Positions 52,281 to 61,804 of a stretch of DNA of 64,000 nt are shown here, one piece after another. The translations under genes and the position numbers were made by a program. Each line of letters starts with the position of its first letter. The first letter of the stretch is position 1. The notes beneath the pieces are model-generated. The model saw only the letters and a program-made list of their open reading frames with translations, was not told the origin of the DNA and made no database searches. The DNA is from Actinoplanes siamensis (GTDB taxonomy: Bacteria; Actinomycetota; Actinomycetes; Mycobacteriales; Micromonosporaceae). The DNA lies in NCBI RefSeq assembly GCF_016862395.1, contig NZ_BOMW01000014.1, positions 140,649 to 204,648 on the forward strand, read 5' to 3'.

Positions 52281-53276
52281 TCAGGTGCTGTCCAGGTCGC
52301 CGCGCTGTTGCAGCGCGAACAGCAACGCCATGGCCGGGACGACCAGGAGCAGCGCGGCCCCCGCCACGATCGCGAGAGCCCAGAGTGTTGTGTCCGGAGC
52401 CGCGGCCTGGGTAATGCGCAGATGGCTGCCGAGTAGGTATGGATACTGTGCTACGCCCCATCCCAGCACGACCGTACCGGCGGCGCTGGCGGCCAAGGCC
52501 TGCAGCAGCCGGGGCGCCGCCCGGTGCAGTAGCGCCAGGCAGGCGAGACCGCATGCCGCCGACACGACGACCAGCGGCAGGCCCCGGGTGAGCAGCCCGT
52601 GGAAGAGGCGGTGGGCATCCGAGCGCAGGATCCACACACCGGCCACGGCCACCGCCCCGGTCACGACGGCGCAGCCCTGGGCACGGCGGCCGAACCAGCG
52701 CTGCAGTTCCGGTTCGGCCAACCGGCGCGCCTCGGCGGTGAGAAATACCGCGGCCACGAACGCGCACACCGCGACGGCGAGCACCCCGCCCAGCAGTGAG
52801 GTGGGATTGATCCAGCTGGTGATCGGATCGCCGTGGCCGTCGGCGGGGACACGCCCGGAGGCGATGCCGCCGGTCACGGTGCCGAGAAAGAACGGTGTGA
52901 TGACCGAGGAGGTTGCGAAGGCGGCGCCCACGGCACGTTGCTGCTGGGTGTGGAGGACGACCTTGCGGAACGCGAAGCCGCTTCCGCGTACCACGATGCC
53001 GAGGGCGGTCAGGCCCAGCGGAATGTAGAGCGTCGTCATGATGGCGGCGAAGGCCTGCGGGAAGCCGGTCCAGAGCATGACCAGGCAGAAGATCAGCCAC
53101 ACGTGGTTCGCCTCCCACACCGGGGCGAGCGTCTGGTCGAGCAGATGCCGGGGGCCCTGGCCACGGCGGGCGCCGCCGGCGGTGAGGTCCCAGAGCCCGG
53201 CGCCGTAGTCTGCGCCGCCGAGGACGGCGTACGCGAGGACCCCGGCGAACAGGACGACGGCGGCGAAGGTGCTCAC
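52281..53276 (-). CDS. cydB: Cytochrome bd oxidase subunit II
   Basis: This 331-residue protein has eight or more helices and CydB features: AYAVLGGADYGAGLWDL, WEANHVWLIFCLVMLWTGFPQAF, and VPAMALLFALQ. It is the partner of CydA in the quinol oxidase. The GTG start at 53276 overlaps the cydA stop (GTGA). No cydCD export genes are nearby. Confidence 0.92.
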   Translation of the reverse strand: MSTFAAVVLFAGVLAYAVLGGADYGAGLWDLTAGGARRGQGPRHLLDQTLAPVWEANHVWLIFCLVMLWTGFPQAFAAIMTTLYIPLGLTALGIVVRGSGFAFRKVVLHTQQQRAVGAAFATSSVITPFFLGTVTGGIASGRVPADGHGDPITSWINPTSLLGGVLAVAVCAFVAAVFLTAEARRLAEPELQRWFGRRAQGCAVVTGAVAVAGVWILRSDAHRLFHGLLTRGLPLVVVSAACGLACLALLHRAAPRLLQALAASAAGTVVLGWGVAQYPYLLGSHLRITQAAAPDTTLWALAIVAGAALLLVVPAMALLFALQQRGDLDST

Positions 53277-54700
53277 GACTGCTCCTGGATGACATCGTCG
53301 TGGGCTCGGGACGGCCCGTACGGCACATCGGCGCTGCCGGCGTTGCCCCCGGCGCGCCACCGCCGTGGCAGCAGCCGGAGAACGTAGAACGTGGCAGCAC
53401 CGACGGCGACGTACAAGACGAGCGTGGCGGCGAAGAACAGCCAGAGGTTGCCCGACGTGGTGACCGCGTCGCGCGTCAGCAGGTAGCCCACGACCGTCCA
53501 CGGCTGCCGGCCTACCTCCGTGACCACCCAGCCGGCCTCCAGGGCCACGACGGCGAGGATCCCGCTGACCGTGGTGGCCCGCAGAAACCATCTGCTGCGC
53601 GGTAGGTCGTGTCGCCGCCACCAGCCGAGGGCGTACCACGCCGAGAGCGCGAGCAGCGCGAAGCCGATGCCGACCATGACGTCGAACGCGAGGTGCACGA
53701 CGGTGACCAGCCGGTCGGAGGGCCGCACGGCGGCCGGTATCGCCTCGAGGCCGGTGATCCGGGTGGACGGCTTGTAGCCGGAGAGGATCGACGCGCCCGA
53801 CGGGATGTCGATCCCCCAGTGAACCTGGCCGTCGGCGTAGTAGCCGCCGAGGACTTCCGGCACATGGGTGCCGCTGCGCGCCAGCGCTTCAATGGCGGCG
53901 AACTTGGCCGGCTCGTAGTGGTAAACCTCCCGGGCCGCCACGTCACCCACGAAGATCTGCAGTGGCGTGGTGAGCGCCGCGACGGTGAGGGGGATGACCA
54001 GGCCGAGACGGTGGTAGTCGTCCCGGCGGCCCCGCAGTATTCCGGCCGCGTAGACACCGGCGATGATGAACCCCGCCACCATGTACGCGGCCAGCAGCAT
54101 GTGAATGGCCTCGTACCAGAACGCCCGGTTGAAGACGACCGCCAGCGGCCGCACCTGCGTGACTCTGCCGTCGTGCAGAGTGAAGCCGCCGGGCTGGTTC
54201 ATCCAGGCGTTCGCGGCCACCACGGAAAGGGTGCCGCCGATGCCGGACAGCACGACGGGCACCCCTGTCCAGAAGTGTGGCCAGGGGCGCATCCGCCGCC
54301 ACCCGTAGACGTAGATAGCGACGAAGATCGCTTCGAGGAAGAAGAACAAGCCCTCGACCGCAAACGGGATGCCGTACGCGGCGCCATAGGTTCCCATCAG
54401 GCGCGGCCAGAGCAGCCCGAGCTCGAACGACAGCACGGTCCCCGAGACGGCGCCGACGGCGAACAGCACCGCCGCCACCTGAGACCAGCGGCGCGCCAGC
54501 AACAAGGCCTCCGCGTCGCCGCGTCGCAGCCCGCGGGCGTTCGCGATGAGCATCAAAAACGTGAACGCCACCCCGAACGGCACCAGGATGATGTGGAAGC
54601 CCAGCGTGAACGCCATCTGCTCGCGGGCGGGCAGCATCTGCGCCGGATCCTGCGCGACAACGGCGGCCGCCGGGAGCGCGGCCGGGGGCAACATCGCCAT
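53273..54700 (-). CDS. cydA: Cytochrome bd oxidase subunit I
   Basis: This 475-residue protein has the CydA core: an N-terminal helix with MAFTLGFHIILVPFG (heme b595 His), WYEAIHMLLAAYMVAGF (heme b558 His), VYHYEPAKFAAIEA, and the Q-loop end AGWVVTEVGRQPWTVVGYLLT. The Q-loop is short, as in cyanide-insensitive-type oxidases. It oxidises quinol with O2 at high affinity. The start at 54700 is the best-placed ATG. The cydAB pair lies beside ctaD and DUF3040, so both branches of respiration are in one region. Confidence 0.93.
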   Translation of the reverse strand: MAMLPPAALPAAAVVAQDPAQMLPAREQMAFTLGFHIILVPFGVAFTFLMLIANARGLRRGDAEALLLARRWSQVAAVLFAVGAVSGTVLSFELGLLWPRLMGTYGAAYGIPFAVEGLFFFLEAIFVAIYVYGWRRMRPWPHFWTGVPVVLSGIGGTLSVVAANAWMNQPGGFTLHDGRVTQVRPLAVVFNRAFWYEAIHMLLAAYMVAGFIIAGVYAAGILRGRRDDYHRLGLVIPLTVAALTTPLQIFVGDVAAREVYHYEPAKFAAIEALARSGTHVPEVLGGYYADGQVHWGIDIPSGASILSGYKPSTRITGLEAIPAAVRPSDRLVTVVHLAFDVMVGIGFALLALSAWYALGWWRRHDLPRSRWFLRATTVSGILAVVALEAGWVVTEVGRQPWTVVGYLLTRDAVTTSGNLWLFFAATLVLYVAVGAATFYVLRLLPRRWRAGGNAGSADVPYGPSRAHDDVIQEQS

Positions 54701-55239
54701 GGCGGCCCGCCTACCCCTCCGACGCCCAGGGAAACGTACCACCCGGGCCTTCTCCGATGACCTCGAGCTCGTAACCAGCGGCATTGAGACCTGCCAAGAC
54801 GCCCGGAGCGGCAGCGATGGCCAGGCACACCCATGCGGCGGCGACCCGGCGACCCGATCTCAGCTCATGCTGGTCAGCAGCTCGCGGCAGGCGTTCTCGC
54901 AGGCGCGGCAGGCCTCGGCACAGATACGTCAGCTCAGCAACCATGTCCTCGCTCAGACAGGCATCAGCGCACGCCGTGCACGCCTCGGCACACGCGATCA
55001 ACGCGTCGATCGCCCCGGCCGGAACTCGCCGTCGACGAACACCCTCGCCTGCAAGTCACCGCAGCGCTCGCCGAACTCGCCATGGCGATCTGACCACGCC
55101 ACCTGGCCGGGCTGAACGCGTCTCCCGGTCGAACAACGCGACAGAGCCACGAGGCTCAATGTCCGGCACCGCGCCATAAGGGCATTGCATTTACTTAGAT
55201 CGATACGTGATGGTACGAGGAAACGGCTAAGGTCAACTG
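54701..55239. other. Intergenic region with a gene remnant
   Basis: This 539-bp gap holds the DUF326 remnant listed separately (54860-55011). An adjoining minus-strand frame (54711-54860) reads AGLNAAGYELEVIGEGPGGTF, possibly part of another lost gene. The last 60 bp before 55240 are AT-rich, likely the promoter of the propeller gene. Confidence 0.4.
54860..55011 (-). pseudogene. Remnant of DUF326 four-helix copper-binding protein
   Basis: The minus strand encodes DALIACAEACTACADACLSEDMVAELTY and, in another frame, CAEACRACENACRELLTSMS followed by a stop. These are the two ends of a Cys-rich DUF326 protein, in which cysteines every three to four residues line a copper-binding bundle. About 60 residues of the middle are missing and the frame shifts at the join, so it is non-functional. 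Confidence 0.7.
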
Positions 55240-56526
55240 GTGGCGATGATCGATCTCGGGGATCTCAGCCGACCGAATCGGGTCGTGACGGGCCGACAGC
55301 CAGCTGCCCGGCGATGGCGTGGCCTCGCCTTGGGCTTCGCCGTCACCGCCTGTCTCGGGACGTTGCATTCCGCGCCTACCGGTGAGCCGACCGTTCGCAT
55401 GGCGTGGACGGCTCCCTCCACACGCACATTGCTCACTCAGGCCGACCGAGACACGGTATGGGCTCATCGGGCGGTGGACGGCGGTGGTGAGCTGACCGCG
55501 TACGAACTCGCCACCGGGCATGCCCGCTGGACCCGGCCGACGACTCCTGCGGCAGTCTCGGCCGGATGGTTCTCGGTGCTGCCCGATGCGGGGATCGTGC
55601 TGGTGCCGTCCGAGAACGGCAACACCGTCCTGGATGCCATGACCGGTGCACCGTTGTGGCAGTCGCCCGGCAGCACAGAAGCTCATACCGTGGGCACGGT
55701 GCTGCTGCGCGAGAGCGACGTAGAGGGCCGGTCCACCGGGCTACGGCTGGTAGGGGCCCGTGACGGCAGGACGATCTGGCAGCGGCCCATGGGAGGCATC
55801 GGGGGCGTCCAGGTCCGGTTCGGTGACGGTCGGCCGGGAGTCATCGCCGTGGACACCGGTGAACTGCTCATCCTGTTGCGGTACGACGACGGCACCCCGC
55901 TGATCAGCCGTCGCCTGCCGGACGAGGCCATCGACGAGCGGTACCTGTCCTTCGCCGGCGACAGTGTGCTCGTCCAGTTCCGTGCCGAAAGCGCGTTTGC
56001 TGTCACCGCGTTCCGGCTGGACACCTTGGCCGAGAGTTGGCAGGCCGAGCAGGCCGGAGGCGGTGCCCTGGACGGCTGCGGCCCGGTCGTCTGCCTGTCC
56101 GGCTCGAAGGGGATCGCCGGCCTCGACCCCGTAACCGGAGTGCAGCGGTGGGCGCTTCCCGCCGACTACGGCATCTGGTCCGTACTCGGGGACCGCATCG
56201 TGGCCTCCCACAGTCCGCGGACCTCCGACGAGGGCCGGCAACCACTGGTGTCGGTCATCGACGCGCAGACCGGACGGCGACTCGGCGACGAGGTACCCGG
56301 CCAGCCCGCGGTCTCCGTCATCGGCGACGGGCGCCTGCTGCTCCTGCGGCCCCGGCCCGACGACCCGGTGGGTGCCATCAGCGTCTACGACCTGGACGTC
56401 GCCACCGGCCGGAGCAAACTGATAGGCGAGGCCGACTACCAACTTCTCAACTCAGCGTACGAACTCGTCGGCCACCACCTGACCCGATTGCTCGACGGCC
56501 AGCTCCAGGTGATGAACGTCGGCTGA
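55240..56526 (+). CDS. Membrane-anchored PQQ-like beta-propeller protein
   Basis: This 428-residue protein has a short cytosolic start, one membrane helix (about residues 28-45), and a propeller made of PQQ/YncE-type blades such as LTAYELATGHARWTRPT, VLDAMTGAPLWQSPG, GLDPVTGVQRWALP and VIDAQTGRRLGDEVPG. It lacks dehydrogenase residues, so it probably scaffolds or senses outside the membrane. The GTG at 55240 follows AAGGTCAAC. It is monocistronic. Confidence 0.8.
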   Translation: MAMIDLGDLSRPNRVVTGRQPAARRWRGLALGFAVTACLGTLHSAPTGEPTVRMAWTAPSTRTLLTQADRDTVWAHRAVDGGGELTAYELATGHARWTRPTTPAAVSAGWFSVLPDAGIVLVPSENGNTVLDAMTGAPLWQSPGSTEAHTVGTVLLRESDVEGRSTGLRLVGARDGRTIWQRPMGGIGGVQVRFGDGRPGVIAVDTGELLILLRYDDGTPLISRRLPDEAIDERYLSFAGDSVLVQFRAESAFAVTAFRLDTLAESWQAEQAGGGALDGCGPVVCLSGSKGIAGLDPVTGVQRWALPADYGIWSVLGDRIVASHSPRTSDEGRQPLVSVIDAQTGRRLGDEVPGQPAVSVIGDGRLLLLRPRPDDPVGAISVYDLDVATGRSKLIGEADYQLLNSAYELVGHHLTRLLDGQLQVMNVG

Positions 56527-56978
56527 CGAAGGCCATGGCTCGCGTGACATCGGTTCACACCTGGCTGACGGCTCTCGCCGACATGAAATCGCGGGTGTGC
56601 GGAGCGGACAGTTCGGCGGCTTGATGGCCTCGGGTGAGTGCTCCGGGTGTCCGGTCACCGGCGGCCAGCAACTGCAGCGCGTCGAATGCGTCCTGGTTGA
56701 GACCGGCAATGTCGATCAACACGTCGTGGCGGCGTTCGATGGCGTGGCGTAGTCGGCCGAGCACCGGTGGCGCTGCGCAGCTCGATGTCGCCACCACAGG
56801 CCAGGACCGGGTACCCGCCGCGCGCCTGATCGCGACGCCATCCGGCGATCCAGTCGGCGGTGACGAGCGGCCGGGTGGCGTGCCGATGCGCCCACCCGGC
56901 TCGCCATCGACCCGCTGCCCGGAGCGGAGGTAGAGAGTTTTTCTTCAGTATCCGGGCCGTTTGTCCGATGGATCTGAC
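56527..56978 (-). other. Non-coding or decayed region, possible gene remnant
   Basis: Two minus-strand frames look protein-like but are out of phase: TRPLVTADWIAGWRRDQARGG (about 56820-56885) and RLRHAIERRHDVLIDIAGLN with AFDALQLLAAG (about 56665-56760). Joined by a one-base shift near 56780 they would form a roughly 110-residue protein ending near 56555. I recognise no family; a frameshifted remnant is my best reading. The AT-rich stretch 56928-56960 probably holds the promoter of the GGDEF-EAL gene. Confidence 0.3.
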
Positions 56979-59315
56979 ATGCCCGTACCGCGTCGCGCTC
57001 CGCGCCGGATCGACGTCCCGTCGGTCGCCGCCGTCGGGCTGCTCGCCTTCGAACTCGGCTGGTTCCTTATCGGTCTGGGACACGTCTGGTCGCACCCGAT
57101 CATCGGCTGGCTGCCGTTGCCGATCCTGCCGGCGCTGGTCATCTACGAATGCCGGCGGCTCGCCCGCACGCGCCAGCTCGACGACGGCACCCGCCGGTTC
57201 TGGGGGCGGCTGGGGGTCGCCACCGCGATCCTGATCGTCGCCGTGTTCAGCAGCATGGAGGACGCGCTCGGTGGTCCGGTGCCCTCCCAGGACTTCAGCC
57301 CGCGCACGCTGGGCCTGTTCGGCCTGTTGCACGTCATCGTGCTGTGGGCGCTGCTGCGATTGCCGGCCTGGAAGCGGTCCGCCGGCGACTGGCTGCGGTT
57401 CGGCCTGGACACCGCGATCGTGCTGCTCACCGGCGGGGTACTGGCCTGGCGTTTCTGGTTGAGCCGGGTCGACTTCGGCGACGCGCCGACCGCCGCCCCG
57501 GCCACGCTTCTCATCATCGTCGTGGTGACGGTTGTCTCCCTGGTCACGATCGTCAAGCTGGCCTTCGCCGGGGCCGGGCGGCTGGACCGCGGGTCGCTGC
57601 ACATCCTGTCGGCGGGCGTCGCGCTGTCCGCGGCCACCGGGGGCGTGGCGCCACTGCTGGCTGACCGGCCGTACCTCAGCACCACCATCCTCGGGGTCGC
57701 GTTATCCCAGGCCACCAGCGTGCTGGCGGCTCGGCGGCAGTGGCGGCGGCGGCACGCGCCGCCGGTCGAACGGTCCCGATCGCGACGGTTCAGCGTCCTG
57801 CCGTACCTCGCGGTGGGCGGGCTCTACTTCACCGTGCTCAACCAGGAGCTGCGGCAGGGCGGCACGGACACGGTGATCGCCAGCGCCGCGGCCGCGCTCA
57901 CCTTGCTGGTGGTGGTCCGGCAGATCAGCACGTTGCGGGACAACTCGCGGCTGCTGGCGACGGTCGACGCCAATCTGCGGCAGTTGCGGGCGTACCAGAA
58001 GGAACTGGACCACCAGATCAGCCACGACCCGCTGACCGGGATCAGCAACCGCCGGGCGTACGTCGAGCGCCTCTCCGCCCGGCTCTCCGCGGGCGAACCG
58101 GTCGTCGCGGTGCTGCTCGACCTGGACGATTTCAAGGTGGTCAACGACCGCCACGGGCACGACACCGGCGACGCGCTGCTGTGCGCGATCAGCGCCCGGC
58201 TGCGGCAGAGTCTGCGCCCGCAGGACACGGTGGCCCGGCTCGGCGGCGACGAGTTCACCCTGCTGCTGCCCGGGGCCGGGCCGGCGGAGACCGACGAGGT
58301 GCTGCGCGAGCTGGTGTCCGCGGTGCAGCAGCCGATGATCGTGGGCGGCCGGGAGATGACCCCGCGGATCAGCGTCGGGGTCACCGCGAGCGCGCCCGGT
58401 GACTCCTCGGCGGAGTTGCTGCGCCGCGCCGACGTGGCGATGTATGCCGCCAAGCACGCCGGCGGCGGCCGGTGGACCTGGTACGACCCGATCATGGACG
58501 AGCGCGCGGACACCGACGCCCGGCTCGGCGCCGACCTGCGCCGGGCCATCGCCCGCGACGAGCTGTTCCTGGTCTACCAGCCGATCGTGGAGCTGCCGAG
58601 CGGCCGACCGGCCGGGCTGGAGGCGCTGGTCCGCTGGCGGCACCCGGAGCACGGGATGATCTCGCCGGCGCAGTTCATCCCGCTCGCCGAGCGCGACGGG
58701 CAGATCATCGAGGTGGGCCGGTGGGTGCTGGCGACCGCGATGCGGCAGATCGCCGACTGGCAGCGGGAGTACGGCGCCGACGCCCCGCGGAAGGTGTCGG
58801 TGAACGTCTCGGCCCGCCAGCTGAACGAGCCCGGCTTCCCGGACGAGGTGGCCGAACTGCTCGCCACGATCGGGCTGGATCCGGCGAAGCTGGTGATCGA
58901 GGTGACCGAGACGGCGGTGCTCGGCACCGGCGCCGCCCTGGACGTGGTGCGCCGGCTCGACGAGCTGGGCCTGAAGATCGCGCTGGACGACTTCGGCACC
59001 GGCCAGTCGTCGTTGAGCCTGCTCGTCGACACTCCGGTGAGCTGGCTGAAGGTGGACAAGTCGTTCGTCGACGGGGTGACCTCGGACAGCCCGCAGGCGG
59101 TGATCCTCGACGGGCTGATCGGGATCACCCGGGGCCTGCGGATCCAGGCGGTGGCCGAGGGCGTGGAGACCGCCGAGCAGGCCGAACGTCTGCACCGTGC
59201 GGGCTACCGGTTCGCCCAGGGGTATCACTTCGCGCGGCCGATGCCGGCGAGTGACGTGGCTCTCCTGCTCGATGGTCCCAGGCAGCGAGAAGCTCGACAA
59301 TCTCAACTGGCTTAG
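56979..59315 (+). CDS. Membrane GGDEF-EAL cyclic-di-GMP protein
   Basis: This 778-residue protein has about eight to ten N-terminal helices (about 15-310), then a GGDEF domain with intact RLGGDEF (about 420) and an RxxD inhibitory site (RPQD) five residues upstream, then an EAL domain starting EALVRW (about 548). The EAL part has the metal and base residues (DDFGTGQSSL, NVSARQL, EGVET). Both synthesis and hydrolysis of c-di-GMP look possible. The membrane part may sense a signal. The ATG at 56979 is preferred over a TTG at 56961. Confidence 0.92.
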   Translation: MPVPRRAPRRIDVPSVAAVGLLAFELGWFLIGLGHVWSHPIIGWLPLPILPALVIYECRRLARTRQLDDGTRRFWGRLGVATAILIVAVFSSMEDALGGPVPSQDFSPRTLGLFGLLHVIVLWALLRLPAWKRSAGDWLRFGLDTAIVLLTGGVLAWRFWLSRVDFGDAPTAAPATLLIIVVVTVVSLVTIVKLAFAGAGRLDRGSLHILSAGVALSAATGGVAPLLADRPYLSTTILGVALSQATSVLAARRQWRRRHAPPVERSRSRRFSVLPYLAVGGLYFTVLNQELRQGGTDTVIASAAAALTLLVVVRQISTLRDNSRLLATVDANLRQLRAYQKELDHQISHDPLTGISNRRAYVERLSARLSAGEPVVAVLLDLDDFKVVNDRHGHDTGDALLCAISARLRQSLRPQDTVARLGGDEFTLLLPGAGPAETDEVLRELVSAVQQPMIVGGREMTPRISVGVTASAPGDSSAELLRRADVAMYAAKHAGGGRWTWYDPIMDERADTDARLGADLRRAIARDELFLVYQPIVELPSGRPAGLEALVRWRHPEHGMISPAQFIPLAERDGQIIEVGRWVLATAMRQIADWQREYGADAPRKVSVNVSARQLNEPGFPDEVAELLATIGLDPAKLVIEVTETAVLGTGAALDVVRRLDELGLKIALDDFGTGQSSLSLLVDTPVSWLKVDKSFVDGVTSDSPQAVILDGLIGITRGLRIQAVAEGVETAEQAERLHRAGYRFAQGYHFARPMPASDVALLLDGPRQREARQSQLA

Positions 59316-59785
59316 TAGACAACGTGGGGGGATCGTCGAGCAGACTTCCGCCATGGACCTGACCATGGCGGAAGTCGGGCTCGGCGTCGGGACCACGGCG
59401 TCAGGGCAGACCTGCCGGCTCACGCCGTCACCGTCACCGACCCGGCCGAGCGAGAGGCGGTCCTCACCGCCATCGTCGACGACCTCAACCAGTCCCACGA
59501 CCCCGGCACCATACGGCCGACGAGGTTGGCGGACTGGGCTGACAGCGAACTGACGCGCATCCATTTCGACTGAGGTCGTAGGACACGGGATGCCGTCGAT
59601 GCGTCTTCTCTCATTCGGCATACCTCAACCACGGCGAAACGGGCCTCGACTCGGGTTCCGGCGGCGGCACCGCATCCTGCATCCGGCCGGGTTGTCGGTG
59701 GCCCGCTGGTATTGCCCGAGGTAGCCGTACTGCACGTCGCCGACGTCGGCCGAGTCGTACGGCACCCGACCATGCCCACGTTCGG
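59316..59785. other. Intergenic region with fragment of an F420/flavin-type gene
   Basis: Apart from the C-terminal gene fragment at 59390-59572, no gene is supported in this 470-bp gap. Frames from 59600 to 59785 are open but show no recognisable protein. Confidence 0.4.
59390..59572 (+). pseudogene. C-terminal fragment of a nitroreductase/deazaflavin-type protein
   Basis: One plus frame reads DLPAHAVTVTDPAEREAVLT followed by AIVDDLNQSHDPGTIRPTRL and ends DWADSELTRIHFD with TGA. The pattern fits the C terminus of small actinobacterial flavin/F420-dependent oxidoreductases. No N-terminal part precedes it (the GGDEF-EAL gene ends at 59315), so it is a truncated remnant. The family assignment is tentative. 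Confidence 0.4.
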
Positions 59786-60598
59786 CTATCCGGCGCTGCG
59801 GTCGGTGCCGTCTGCGTCCGGACCCGGGGTGTCCTGTCCGAGGCCCCGGCGGATCGCGATCTCCACGGGTGAATACGCGCCGTCGGCTCGCTCCAGTTCG
59901 TACGGCACGGCCGGCATCAGCGGCGGCTGGGCCATGAAGCGCGGCCGGACCCCATGGTGCGGTTGCGCCGCGTGCACCAGGAACGGGTGGCACAGGAAGA
60001 CGTCGCCCGGGGCGCCGGTGGCGAGGGCGAGTGGCCGGTGGGCCGACGCCGCCACCAGATCGGGCGCCAGGGCCAGCCCGCTCGCACCGTCCTGCCCGTA
60101 CTTCTCCAGGACCTTCGGCACGTCGAGGTGGGAGCCGACCCGGATTCGGGTCGGGGCGTCCTGCTCGCCGACCTCGCTGAACAGGAACAGCATCAGCAGC
60201 GCCCGGCCCCGAGAGCGCACGTTGGTGAAGTACCAGCTCTCGCCCTCCGGCAGATAGCTCCCCTCGATGTGCCAGCCGGCGTCATCCGGCTCGGTCTCGT
60301 GCGGGAAGCGCAGCGGGAAGGTGCCCAGTGAGTAACGCGGCTCCCAGCGTCCCGCACCGACGAGCAGGTCGTACGCGTGGTGCAGGAACGGGGAGTTGGG
60401 TGCGGCGGCGAACGGCCCTTGCGCCATGTCGGGTATCCAGTGCACAGGCTGTGTCCACGTCGCTGGATCGTCCGGTTCGCAGCCCGTCTCTCGCCAGAGC
60501 AGCCGCGCGCAGTCCGCGGCCACGCGCGGCGCGACGGCGCCTTCCAGCTTCACGAAGCCGTCGCGCAGAAAGCGGGATACCAGGGTCGTGTCATCCAT
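59786..60598 (-). CDS. PhyH-family Fe(II)/2-oxoglutarate dioxygenase
   Basis: This 270-residue protein has the phytanoyl-CoA dioxygenase layout: N-terminal RFLRDGFVKLEGAVAP, the iron-binding WHIEGS (His110, Glu112 in the HxD/E position), and a distal His209 in CHPFLVHAAQPHHG with Arg220 for 2-oxoglutarate. The family hydroxylates small molecules or side chains; the substrate is unknown. Glu replaces the usual Asp of HxD. It is divergent from an AraC/GyrI-type regulator (180 bp), which may control it. Confidence 0.85.
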   Translation of the reverse strand: MDDTTLVSRFLRDGFVKLEGAVAPRVAADCARLLWRETGCEPDDPATWTQPVHWIPDMAQGPFAAAPNSPFLHHAYDLLVGAGRWEPRYSLGTFPLRFPHETEPDDAGWHIEGSYLPEGESWYFTNVRSRGRALLMLFLFSEVGEQDAPTRIRVGSHLDVPKVLEKYGQDGASGLALAPDLVAASAHRPLALATGAPGDVFLCHPFLVHAAQPHHGVRPRFMAQPPLMPAVPYELERADGAYSPVEIAIRRGLGQDTPGPDADGTDRSAG

Positions 60599-60778
60599 GC
60601 CGCTATCGTGCGGCGACGCCTTCCCCGATCACCCGACACTTTCCGCGCAACCTTTGTCGGGCCTGCCCCTCGAAGCGCGCGTCGGTGCCGCGACGGTGCC
60701 GGCCATGATCGGATCGGGCCACAACGATCGGGCGCGACCGGTGCGCCTCGGCCAAGGTGGACATCGGAGGGGAGCTTC

Positions 60779-61648
60779 ATGATCGCGGCACTCAACCGGC
60801 TCGTCGACCTCGTCGAGGAGAGCCTGGCCAGTGACTTCGATGTCAAGGAGGTGGCCAGGACGCTGGGCACGACCGAATACCACCTCCGTCGGATGTTCTC
60901 GTCGTTGGCCGGCATGCCGCTGTCGGAGTATCTGCGTCGCCGCCGCATGACCGTCGCCGCCGCCGCCGTCGTCCGCGGTGAGGAGGACTTGCTAACCATC
61001 GCCGTCCGGCACGGATACGGCTCGACCGAGGCGTTCGGGCGGGCTTTCCGGGCGGTCCACGGCGTCAGCCCTGGACAGGTGCGGCACGCCGGAGGGCCCC
61101 TGCGCACCCAGCCACAGCTGAGGTTCCGCCTGACCGTGGAAGGAAGCGAACGCATGGAGACCCGCATCGTCGACCACCGCGAGTTCCGGCTGGTCGGGCA
61201 CGCGGCTCGCGTTCCGCTGGTCCACCAGGGCATCAATCCGCACATCCGGCAACACATCACTGCACTGCCGACGGAGGAGCACCAGCGCTTGAAGGCCCTC
61301 GGTGACACCGAGCCAGCGGGCCTGCTCGCGGTCACCGACGACCTCGACCCCGACCGTGCCGAGGGCAGCGCGTTGACCTACCTGCACGGGGTCGCCGTGT
61401 CCCCGGACACGCCGGTCCCCGACGGCCTCGACATCATCAAGGTCCCGGCCAGCAGATGGGTGGTCCTCCGAACCGCGGGGCCACATCCGCAGACCCTGCA
61501 GAAGACCTGGGCCACCACCGCAACCGAGTGGTTTCCCTCCAACCCCTGGCGTCTGCGGCCAGGCCCGGAGATCGTGGCAGTGCTCGAGCACACAGACGAC
61601 TTCAGCGCCGCGACCTGCGAACTCTGGCTGCCCGTCGAACCGGCATAG
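60779..61648 (+). CDS. AraC-type regulator with GyrI-like effector domain
   Basis: This 289-residue protein has an N-terminal AraC HTH pair (FDVKEVARTLGTTEYHLRRMFSSLAGMPLSEYLRRRRM, then IAVRHGYGSTEAFGRAFRAVHGVSPGQ) and a C-terminal GyrI-like/BmrR-type effector-binding domain (METRIVDHREFRLVGHAARVP onward, ending ATCELWLPVEP). This resembles the Rob/SoxS-type or multidrug-sensing regulators of actinobacteria. GGAGGGGAGC lies before the ATG at 60779. The ligand is unknown; the divergent PhyH gene is a likely target. Confidence 0.9.
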   Translation: MIAALNRLVDLVEESLASDFDVKEVARTLGTTEYHLRRMFSSLAGMPLSEYLRRRRMTVAAAAVVRGEEDLLTIAVRHGYGSTEAFGRAFRAVHGVSPGQVRHAGGPLRTQPQLRFRLTVEGSERMETRIVDHREFRLVGHAARVPLVHQGINPHIRQHITALPTEEHQRLKALGDTEPAGLLAVTDDLDPDRAEGSALTYLHGVAVSPDTPVPDGLDIIKVPASRWVVLRTAGPHPQTLQKTWATTATEWFPSNPWRLRPGPEIVAVLEHTDDFSAATCELWLPVEPA

Positions 61649-61804
61649 CGACCCCGCAAGCACCCCGGCGGAGAAACTTCGACGGCACAAAGCGGTGGGC
61701 TGGCTGCGCGAGCGTGGTTGCCTTACGCGGCGTGAACCCTCGAGCCCGGGGCGGCCGGATCGGCCGACCGGTACGCGGTGACTGCTGGCAGCCTCGAAGT
61801 GTGC

